A DNA stretch of 13,648 nucleotides from the NCBI GenBank assembly GCA_946885645.1, contig CAMPGU010000089.1:1-13648 (forward strand). Reading direction: 5' to 3'. Shown here in pieces: positions 7,642-13,648 of the stretch. Source of the stretch: an uncultured Haloferula sp. (GTDB taxonomy: Bacteria > Verrucomicrobiota > Verrucomicrobiae > Verrucomicrobiales > Akkermansiaceae). Position 1 is the first letter of the stretch, and the number at the start of each line of letters is the position of its first letter. Under the pieces are notes generated by a model. The model was given only the letters and a program-made list of their open reading frames with translations, ran no database searches and had not been told where the DNA came from. The translations under genes were made by a program, and so were the position numbers.

Positions 7642-8562
7642 TCAGCCTTGCGCGTGGATCAGCCGGGTGATCTCGAGCGCCAGCTCCAGCGCGGCCGCTC
7701 CCTGCTGGCCGGTGACCGCCGGATCATGGCCATGTGCCACGCTGGAAATGAAGGCATCCAGCTCCAGCTTCAGCGGCTCGTCCTTTTCGACTTCCACCTC
7801 CGCGCGCTGGATCGACATGCCGTCCCGCCAGTGGATCTGGCCGCCCTGCTCCTGATAGTCCAGCGAGAGGTAGCAGTCGGACTGGAAGACCCGGATCTTC
7901 CGCATCTTCTCCGGGCTGATGCGGCTGGCGGTCACGTTCGCCACGCAGCCGTTCTCGAAGCGGATCCGCGCGTTGGCGATATCCTCCGTGGGCATCAGCA
8001 CCGGCACCCCCACGGCATCGATGCTCACCACGGGGGAGCGCACGAGGTGCAGGATGATCTCCAGGTCGTGGATCATCAGGTCCAGCACCACGCCGATGTC
8101 GATGCTCCGGTTCGGGAAGGGGGAAAGCCGGTGCGCCTCGATGAACTTCGGCCGGGTCAGCCGCTCTTCCAATTGCCGCAGCACGGGGTTGAAGCGCTCG
8201 ATGTGGCCCACCTGCAGGATCCGGCCGTTGCGCTTGGCCGCTTCCACCAGCGCGCCGGCATCTTCCGTGGAGGGCGCGATCGGCTTTTCCATCAGCACGT
8301 GCGCGCCAAGATCCATCAGGCGGCAGCCGACTTCCCGGTGCGCCACGGTCGGCACCGCCACGCTGATCGCCTCCGCCCGCTCCGCGAGCTCTTCCAGGGA
8401 AGTCACTGGCATGGTGCCGAATTCGTCCGCCACGGCCTTCGCGCGGGCGGGATCGGCATCGTACACCGCGCAGAGCTTCGCCCCCGGGATCAAGCTATAC
8501 ACGCGCGCGTGATTCCGCCCCATCGATCCCGCTCCGGCCACGCCCGCACGTATGATTTCCAT
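7642..8562 (-). CDS. Gfo/Idh/MocA family NAD(P)-dependent oxidoreductase
   Basis: A 306-residue cytoplasmic dehydrogenase acting on a sugar or sugar nucleotide. The N-terminal Rossmann fold opens with GAGSMG (10-15), and EKP (92-94) supplies the family's catalytic Lys93. The C-terminal domain has the G-x3-D-x3-H active-site pattern, G157, D161 and H165 in GVVLDLMIH. VGHIERFNP (118-126) is typical of members near lipid A genes; one such branch (GnnA) oxidises UDP-GlcNAc at C3. That assignment is only a possibility here, because no GnnB aminotransferase or lpx gene is in the window. The start at 8562 is chosen over one 17 codons earlier because MEIIRAGVAG gives a normal family N-terminus and an AGGA ribosome site lies 6 bases before it. 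It diverges from the esterase gene and converges on the secreted repeat protein. Confidence 0.88.
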   Translation of the reverse strand: MEIIRAGVAGAGSMGRNHARVYSLIPGAKLCAVYDADPARAKAVADEFGTMPVTSLEELAERAEAISVAVPTVAHREVGCRLMDLGAHVLMEKPIAPSTEDAGALVEAAKRNGRILQVGHIERFNPVLRQLEERLTRPKFIEAHRLSPFPNRSIDIGVVLDLMIHDLEIILHLVRSPVVSIDAVGVPVLMPTEDIANARIRFENGCVANVTASRISPEKMRKIRVFQSDCYLSLDYQEQGGQIHWRDGMSIQRAEVEVEKDEPLKLELDAFISSVAHGHDPAVTGQQGAAALELALEITRLIHAQG

Positions 8563-8568
8563 GCCCGT

Positions 8569-8572
8569 TCCT
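8569..8572 (-). promoter_or_regulatory. Ribosome binding site deciding the oxidoreductase start
   Basis: On the minus strand AGGA stands 6 bases before the ATG at 8562. This supports that start over the in-frame ATG at 8613. Confidence 0.6.
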
Positions 8573-8600
8573 AGCCCCGGGCCGGTGCCGCGGGCAAGCA

Positions 8601-8622
8601 GTTCACGGGGCATCCCCGGAAC
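8601..8622. repeat. Inverted repeat in the divergent intergenic region
   Basis: CGGGG (8606-8610) and CCCCG (8614-8618) flank the trinucleotide CAT. GTTC (8601-8604) and GAAC (8619-8622) extend the pairing, with A8605 bulged. This gives nine pairs around a 3-base loop. It lies between the oxidoreductase and esterase starts, so it could be an operator or a leader hairpin. No T run follows on either side, so it is not an obvious terminator. Confidence 0.45.
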
Positions 8623-8655
8623 AAGTTCCCGCTTGGATTTTCGCGGACATGGAGT

Positions 8656-8659
8656 GGAG
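8656..8659 (+). promoter_or_regulatory. Ribosome binding site deciding the esterase start
   Basis: GGAG lies 7 bases before the ATG at 8667. The alternative ATG at 8649 has no such site and would put polar residues before the signal peptide. Confidence 0.55.
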
Positions 8660-8666
8660 TGCCCGG

Positions 8667-9362
8667 ATGCGCCTGTTTTTCCTTTTCCTGCTTCTCCCCG
8701 CGCTGGCCGCGGCCGTGCCCTCCGAATCCCGCGAGAGCCTGGAATGGCGGAAAGACCGCAAGCTCCCCTACCTGCAGTATCTCCCCGAGGGTTACGGCGA
8801 ATCGGAAACCGCCCGTTTCCCTCTGGTCGTCTTCCTCCACGGCGCCGGCGAACGCGGAAACGACCTGTCGCTCTTGAAGAAGCACGGTCCGACCAAGATC
8901 GCGATGGACGATCACGGCTTCCCTTTCATTCTGGCCGCCCCGCAGTGTCCGCCGGACCGCTGGTGGGAGCCGGACGAGGTCCTCGCGCTCACCCGCCATC
9001 TCATGAAGACCCTCCAGGTCGATGCCCGGCGGGTGCACCTCACCGGCCTGAGCATGGGAGGCTACGGCACCTGGGCCGCGCTCGCCAAGGAGCCGGACCT
9101 CTACGCCAGCGGTGTCCCCATCTGCGGCGGCGGGGATCCCAAGCACGCCCCGATTCTCAAGAATATTCCCATCTGGGCCTTCCACGGGGAGAAGGACGAG
9201 GCGGTTCCGGTGGCCAGGACCCGGGAAATGGAAGAAGCGATTCTCAAGGCGGGAGGGGCGAAGTTCCGCTCCACTTATTATCCGGAGGAGGCCCATGAAT
9301 CGTGGACACCGGCGTACGCGAACCCCGCTTTATTTGCATGGATGATGCTACAATCGCGGTGA
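8667..9362 (+). CDS. Secreted alpha/beta-hydrolase (esterase / dienelactone hydrolase-like)
   Basis: A 231-residue serine hydrolase with a short signal peptide (hydrophobic 2-13, cleavage probably after ALAAA at 12-16), so it should act in the periplasm or outside. The oxyanion region is FLHGAGERG (56-64). The nucleophile is Ser129 in the elbow GLSMGGYG, the acid is Asp177 in HGEKDEAVP, and the base is His210 in EEAHESW. This layout fits small esterases of the PHB-depolymerase/dienelactone-hydrolase group, often linked to polysaccharide deacetylation or ester release in verrucomicrobia and planctomycetes; the substrate here is not known. Cys94 and Cys153 may pair. The start at 8667 is preferred to 8649 for its ribosome site and cleaner signal peptide. 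The gene diverges from the oxidoreductase and is followed by 115 bases before the next gene. Confidence 0.88.
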   Translation: MRLFFLFLLLPALAAAVPSESRESLEWRKDRKLPYLQYLPEGYGESETARFPLVVFLHGAGERGNDLSLLKKHGPTKIAMDDHGFPFILAAPQCPPDRWWEPDEVLALTRHLMKTLQVDARRVHLTGLSMGGYGTWAALAKEPDLYASGVPICGGGDPKHAPILKNIPIWAFHGEKDEAVPVARTREMEEAILKAGGAKFRSTYYPEEAHESWTPAYANPALFAWMMLQSR

Positions 9363-9477
9363 ATCACCGTATGTGAGGTCGCGGCCGAACCTTAAATCCG
9401 GATTGCTCTTCCGGGAGTTATGGCACAGTTTTCGCCAGTTTTTCCCGCAGAAGATCGTATCTGCGCCCGCTGGAACC

Positions 9478-11709
9478 ATGAAACGCATCAATAAAGCGCC
9501 CGGACCCATGGCTCCCGCCCCGCCCCGCGGCGGAGCACAGAGGATTATCCGCCAGGTAACGGCGAACACGCTGGGAGGTGTCGGCGCCATTGCCTTCGCC
9601 GCTTTCGTGGTGGGCGGGGTGTGGTATAGCATCGAGGCCCGCAAGCCGCGGATCGTGGTAATCGACCAGCGCGGCGGCGGAGACTCCGCGGAGGAAGCGC
9701 CGCCGTCCCTGCCGCAGGCGGGCCCGAAGGAAGTTTTCGATTTCTCCCAAGCTCCCGGCGACGGCCCCAAGGGCACCCCGGAAAATCCGCAGGCCACGGC
9801 CTTCGGCACCCCCGGAGGAACGACCGGCACCGCGAGCATGGCACCCGGGACGACCGGTGCCGAGGAAGAGCACCCGGCCATCGCCCAGCTGAAGGCGGAG
9901 ACCCCGCTCGTGCTCGCGGGCTTGGATGCGGGCCGCGAGAGCGCCCTGTCCCGCGACAGCGCGCTGCTGAAGGCGGCGATGGATTCCCGCGGGTGGGACG
10001 CCTACCGCGGCCTCTTGGAGCGATCGCTGGCGGCTACGATCCCCAAACTCGCCGGCAAGGAAGGCCAGAACCGCTTCGACACCCTGTGGGGCGAGCTGCC
10101 CTTTTATCGAACCTTCCTCCGCTGGCAGGTCCTCGACCGCTTCACTCAAGCGGATATCGCGGCGATTTCTCATGATAGCTACGCGCTCGAGATGTTGAGC
10201 TGGGTGATGAACCAGCCGAAGGCGATGGAGGAGCTCCTCCTCACCATGCAGCCGGAGGACGACTCGGCGAAGGTGCTGGTCTTTCTCAAGGATGCGTGGA
10301 CCGCGAACCCGGAGAAGTTCCCGAAGTTCTTCAACCTGGCCATGGCCTGCGCGGTCGTCTTCGACAGGGAAGTCACCATCGCGGAACCGCTCGGCGGGGA
10401 GTCCACCGTCAACGCCCTGAGCCGCTACCTCTGGTACATTGAGAAGGACGAAAAGGGCAAGCTCACCGCACCCGTCCACCGGAGCTCGGCCCGCGACCTC
10501 ACCTGGGTGGTCTGCGCACCGGTAGCAACTTCCGAGCTGGAATGGGCGCTGAGCAAGCTCCACATGGGCCGCAATTCCTGGGGCAATGCCTACGGGATGG
10601 TGGAATACCTGATGGAGCGCGCCGTGAAGGGCCTGAACCCCTACGAGGAGTACAGCTTTGAGGAGATTCTCAAGGAAGGCGGCATCTGCGGCGACCAATC
10701 CTACTTCTGTGTGAATACCGCGCGGGCCCAGGGCATCCCGGCGCTGACGCTGGCGGGCGAAACCGACTTGGGCGGCCATGCGTGGGCGGCAGTGAAGGTG
10801 AAGCCGGACGAATGGAACACCACGATCGGACGCATCGGCGGCGTCGCGAAGGGCGAGGGCAACAACCCTCAACTCGGCGGGGCCATCAGCGAGCAGGAGA
10901 TCTGGCTCTGGAACGACCGCGCCCACCAGAGCGAGCTAACCACCCTCTCCGTCCACCGCCACCTGTGGCTGGCCGATCTTTTCGCCGCGCTCGGGAAATT
11001 CGACGATACCTTTGCCACCGCGACCCTGGCCAACGCGCTGGGCCGCTCTTTCCCCGAGACCTGGACCCGCCTCTACGAGGTGAAGGAGGAAAAGGAGCAG
11101 AAGGATGCCTATCGCCAGGCCGCCGATCCGGAGATCGTGAAATCCTGGAGATCCTTCGCCGCGGATATGCGCCGGGAATTCCGCGAGAACCCGCGCATCG
11201 CGGCCCTGGCCGCGCGCGCCGAAGACGAGCATGTCTTTCCCTATGCCGAGGAAGGCGAAGTCGCGCGGGCGATGAACCGCGAACGCCGCCGCATCGAGCG
11301 TGAATCCGGCGAACAGAAGGACCTCATCGCGGGTAGCCTGAAGCGCGAGGCGGATCTCATCAAGCGGCGCGCGGAGCCCACCGCCAGCCGGGACATCGGC
11401 CGCCTCTACGACAGCGCCCTGCGCGAATACGGCGGCAGCATCACCGGCTTCAAGATGATGGCGGAGGATTATTTCAACTACTGCAAGGACGACTCCGCCG
11501 CCGCCCGCAAGGCCGTGCGCGACATCGAACTGGCCTTCAAGCGGGTGGTGGAAACCGGCTCCAAGGACTGGTTCCGCGCCAATACGGAATCCGACATCTA
11601 CCGGATGATCGTGGGCTACTACCGCACCGTCGGTGACGAAGGTAAGGCGAAACTGCTCGAAAAGCGCTACGAACGCCTGCTCCGCCTCGCCGAGCGCGGC
11701 GCACTCTGA
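9478..11709 (+). CDS. Membrane-anchored protein with transglutaminase-like core
   Basis: A 743-residue protein. Residues 1-30 are basic and proline-rich, and a single transmembrane helix spans about 31-50. A low-complexity Gly/Pro/Thr linker follows to about 140, then a long largely helical part presumably in the periplasm. A papain/transglutaminase-like core lies in the middle: Cys404 in EGGICGDQSYF, the helix continuing ARAQGIPAL, and His434 in GGHAWAAV. The usual third residue, Asp, is not evident; the matching spot after the next strand reads EWNTT (Asn447). The C-terminal third is charged and helical (many R/E/K, for example around NRERRRIERE), perhaps TPR-like or coiled coil. Enzymatic action on peptides or the cell wall is possible but unproven. 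ATG at 9478 is preferred to 9373, since the upstream 35 residues look non-coding. The gene ends 23 bases from the converging GTPase gene. Confidence 0.78.
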   Translation: MKRINKAPGPMAPAPPRGGAQRIIRQVTANTLGGVGAIAFAAFVVGGVWYSIEARKPRIVVIDQRGGGDSAEEAPPSLPQAGPKEVFDFSQAPGDGPKGTPENPQATAFGTPGGTTGTASMAPGTTGAEEEHPAIAQLKAETPLVLAGLDAGRESALSRDSALLKAAMDSRGWDAYRGLLERSLAATIPKLAGKEGQNRFDTLWGELPFYRTFLRWQVLDRFTQADIAAISHDSYALEMLSWVMNQPKAMEELLLTMQPEDDSAKVLVFLKDAWTANPEKFPKFFNLAMACAVVFDREVTIAEPLGGESTVNALSRYLWYIEKDEKGKLTAPVHRSSARDLTWVVCAPVATSELEWALSKLHMGRNSWGNAYGMVEYLMERAVKGLNPYEEYSFEEILKEGGICGDQSYFCVNTARAQGIPALTLAGETDLGGHAWAAVKVKPDEWNTTIGRIGGVAKGEGNNPQLGGAISEQEIWLWNDRAHQSELTTLSVHRHLWLADLFAALGKFDDTFATATLANALGRSFPETWTRLYEVKEEKEQKDAYRQAADPEIVKSWRSFAADMRREFRENPRIAALAARAEDEHVFPYAEEGEVARAMNRERRRIERESGEQKDLIAGSLKREADLIKRRAEPTASRDIGRLYDSALREYGGSITGFKMMAEDYFNYCKDDSAAARKAVRDIELAFKRVVETGSKDWFRANTESDIYRMIVGYYRTVGDEGKAKLLEKRYERLLRLAERGAL

Positions 11710-11732
11710 AAGTGCGGCTGCACCGCCGCTCC

Positions 11733-13178
11733 TCACCCCTCCGCCTCTTCCAGCGATTTCACCAGTTCCGCAAATACCTCCGGCTCCTTCCCCCGGTCCG
11801 GCGAGCCCTTCAGGCAGCTTGCGAACCACTTCTGGAGCAGCGCCCGCCGCGGCGGGGGAAAGGAGCGGACGAGACTTTCCTGCTCCGTCACTTCCAGCGA
11901 TCCTGCATCGCGCTTGCCATGGGCCCGGGCGAGGATCCCGCGGTGCCGGATCAACATGGAGTCCAGCAGCACCCAGGAGAAATTCAAGCTCTGCGGCGGC
12001 CCCACAACCATCGCCTGGCCGTCGCCGCGGATCTTCCCGAGGCCGCCGCCGATGACGCGCAACTCCGGCAGCGCGCCGCCTTTGAAGAATGCCATCGTTC
12101 CGCCGCCGACGGCTCCGATCACGGTCCCGGCCCCGAGACTGTGGACGCCTACGCCCAAGTCGAAAACGGCACCCGCCGCTCCTCCCGCCACCGCACCCGC
12201 GGCCGCCAGTTGCCAGCGGCTGAGACCCCATTTCTGCCAGGTCTCCGCCATCGCGAGATTGAGCCCTGCGTGCCGTTCGGGATCGACGTCCGGCTTGATC
12301 AGATGATGCCGGTAAATTTTCAGCATCCGCTTCAGGCAAGCCATCTCGAGATCCGATAGCTTCTTGAAATAGCGCTCCTCCAGCTCCGCCTTCTTCTTTT
12401 CCGCACGCGAGGGCACGCTGCGGTCGCGCACGTCGATCGGCTCGCTGACCCGCAAGGTGAGCGCCTTCTCAAGAAAATCCAGCAGCGCCTCCGCCGCTTC
12501 CTCCCGGCGATCGCTCATCTCGTTCTCCATCGCCTCGATCACGCGCCGGATGTGCGAGGCATGGCGCTCCTCGATCTGCAAGAGGACCTCCAGCAGGCGC
12601 TTCCGCTCGTCGAACCGCGCCTCGTGGGCGTGAAAGGTGCGGACCAGATTGAAAGAGGTGCCCAGGCGCTCCCGCCATTCACGCTCCAATTCCGGCGCGG
12701 CGTCTCCCTGGGGGTTCAGCAAGGCGAGGCGCGGTCGTCCGGTCCACCGGAGGATCTCGATTTCCGCCAGAAAAGAATCCCGCAGCGGCTTGCAAGGATC
12801 CACCACGTAAATCACCCCCGCCCCCTCGACCAGCGGCTCCAGCAGCCTGGCTTCGTCCGTAAAACGCTGGCGGCATTCCCGGACGAAACGCGCGATCTCC
12901 GCCAGCCCCGGAACCCCGCTGCCGGCAAGGCGCTGGATTTCGCGCATGGCCTCCACCGGCTGTTGGAAACCGGGGGTGTCGAGAAAGCGCAGGAGTTCCT
13001 CCCCATCATAGCGTACCGGCAGCGGCTGGACGTCGGTGGTTTCTCCGGGCGTCACGCTGATGCGCAGGAGCTCGTCATCATCGATCTCCAGCAAGGTTGC
13101 CAGCGTGGCGGTCTTGCCAGCATTCACGCGACCGACGACCGCGAAGGCGGGGATGGAGTCGCTCAACCAGGTACCCAT
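11733..13178 (-). CDS. GTPase with C-terminal DUF3482-type domain
   Basis: A 481-residue protein. The N-terminal GTPase domain has the P-loop GRVNAGKT (16-23, Lys22), a threonine-rich switch I (TPGETTDV, 43-50) and G3 DTPG (67-70). The base-recognition motif is not the usual NKxD but NPQGD (155-159). A charged helical middle (about 190-310) leads into a glycine- and alanine-rich hydrophobic stretch (325-368) that resembles a glycine zipper and could insert into or bind the membrane. Domain order and length match the DUF3482 GTPases, whose biological role is unknown. Translation is probably coupled to the upstream DUF2868-like gene: the coding regions overlap by 16 bases, and a perfect AGGAGG site precedes the ATG by 7 bases. 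It converges on the large transglutaminase-like gene. Confidence 0.82.
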   Translation of the reverse strand: MGTWLSDSIPAFAVVGRVNAGKTATLATLLEIDDDELLRISVTPGETTDVQPLPVRYDGEELLRFLDTPGFQQPVEAMREIQRLAGSGVPGLAEIARFVRECRQRFTDEARLLEPLVEGAGVIYVVDPCKPLRDSFLAEIEILRWTGRPRLALLNPQGDAAPELEREWRERLGTSFNLVRTFHAHEARFDERKRLLEVLLQIEERHASHIRRVIEAMENEMSDRREEAAEALLDFLEKALTLRVSEPIDVRDRSVPSRAEKKKAELEERYFKKLSDLEMACLKRMLKIYRHHLIKPDVDPERHAGLNLAMAETWQKWGLSRWQLAAAGAVAGGAAGAVFDLGVGVHSLGAGTVIGAVGGGTMAFFKGGALPELRVIGGGLGKIRGDGQAMVVGPPQSLNFSWVLLDSMLIRHRGILARAHGKRDAGSLEVTEQESLVRSFPPPRRALLQKWFASCLKGSPDRGKEPEVFAELVKSLEEAEG

Positions 13179-13648
13179 GTGCGATCCTCCTCGTGCATGC
13201 TGAGTTCCACCTCAAGGCCCTTTTGGCTATCGATGAAAGCTTCCCAAGCGGCGCGTTCGTCCGCTTTCACCTCGCGCGGACGGCCTTCCTTATCGAAATC
13301 CGCCACGTGAATGACGATCCTCCTGCCGCCGCCCGCGTCGGTCACGCGCTTCAGCGTTTCCTCCATCCGGCGGGGAGCGAGCGACCAGCCTTCCGCCACG
13401 AGGATCACTCCTGCGGGAGCCTTTTCAAGCGCCGCCCGCGCGGAGGCTTCCCGGCCCGCATCCAGCACGCCGAGGGTTTCCCACGCCACCGGGTTCAACC
13501 GCAGATGCCGGAGGAAAAAGGGCCGCAGGGCGTCCCGATCCGGTGAGATGCCGCCCAGATCGATGACCAGGGCGCCGTCCGCCGGTCCTTCCGGATCGTT
13601 CCCGCGGCGGACGCCCGTCAGGACCCGCCAGAGCTTCCGGTGGAGCGG
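13163..13648 (-). CDS. DUF2868-like protein, C-terminal part (5' end beyond window)
   Basis: The frame is open from the right edge and gives the last 161 residues, so the N-terminus is missing. The visible part starts with WRVLTG and then has DGALVIDLGGISPDRDALRP. Next comes a strand-helix stretch, GVILVAEGWSLAPRRMEETL, followed by a second strand (RRIVIHVADFD). DUF2868 proteins commonly end in a similar alternating alpha/beta region with a conserved EGW-type strand and lie directly upstream of DUF3482 GTPases. The assignment rests on this context and a loose pattern match, not on the missing N-terminal half. Its stop lies inside the GTPase coding region (overlap 13163-13178). The function of the pair is unknown; a membrane-associated GTPase module is inferred. 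Confidence 0.6.
   Translation of the reverse strand, partial: PLHRKLWRVLTGVRRGNDPEGPADGALVIDLGGISPDRDALRPFFLRHLRLNPVAWETLGVLDAGREASARAALEKAPAGVILVAEGWSLAPRRMEETLKRVTDAGGGRRIVIHVADFDKEGRPREVKADERAAWEAFIDSQKGLEVELSMHEEDRTWVPG
13186..13191 (-). promoter_or_regulatory. Perfect Shine-Dalgarno site for the GTPase gene
   Basis: On the minus strand AGGAGG lies 7 bases before the ATG at 13178. It falls inside the end of the upstream DUF2868-like coding region and is the strongest ribosome site in the window, contrasting with the genes that lack one. Confidence 0.75.

Noticed and set aside
9421..9442. Terminator after the esterase gene (TGGC/GCCA followed by GTTTTT)
   Set aside because: The stem has only 4 bp with a 9-base loop, which is too weak to call.
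9418..10926. A 502-codon open frame on the minus strand
   Set aside because: It lies opposite the transglutaminase-like gene, which has a transmembrane helix and catalytic motifs; the antisense product shows none.
10936..12339. A 467-codon minus-strand frame bridging two genes
   Set aside because: It overlaps the GTPase gene in another frame and the opposite strand of the large membrane protein gene; both have far better protein character.

Overview
The window is G+C-rich bacterial chromosomal DNA, densely coded and apparently ordinary: no rRNA, tRNA, CRISPR array, insertion sequence or phage gene was seen. Several features fit a Gram-negative bacterium of the Planctomycetes-Verrucomicrobia-Chlamydiae group, most likely a verrucomicrobium: frequent GTG starts without a Shine-Dalgarno sequence, paired PilT-type ATPases, and large membrane-anchored transglutaminase-like proteins of low similarity. 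This placement is an inference from protein character; no marker gene is present.

Left part, plus strand (1-6600). An ATP-grasp/alpha-E fusion protein (36-2570) is followed by a transglutaminase (2632-3504). This pair is widely conserved and has been predicted to make and attach small peptides. Next comes a compact type IV pilus motor operon: two PilT-family ATPases (3656-4717 and 4736-5833) and a small membrane-anchored protein of unknown function (5833-6513). The last gene is translationally coupled to the second ATPase through a TGATG overlap. A short terminator-like hairpin follows (6575-6598).

Middle part (6600-9400). A monocistronic secreted protein built from three related repeats (6694-7578) ends in a very clear intrinsic terminator (7599-7631). 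Facing it on the minus strand is a Gfo/Idh/MocA-family NAD(P)-dependent oxidoreductase (7642-8562). Diverging from that gene is a secreted serine esterase of the alpha/beta-hydrolase fold (8667-9362). The 104-base gap between the two contains an inverted repeat.

Right part (9400-13648). A large membrane-anchored protein with a transglutaminase-like catalytic core (9478-11709) converges, with a gap of only 23 bases, on a minus-strand pair. That pair is a GTPase of the DUF3482 type (11733-13178) and the C-terminal part of its usual upstream partner, a DUF2868-like protein that runs off the right edge.

No clearly new system stands out. The points most worth a second look are the peptide-ligase/transglutaminase pair, the uncharacterised membrane protein coupled to the pilus motors, the triple-repeat secreted protein, the large transglutaminase-like membrane protein, and the GTPase with an altered base-recognition motif.
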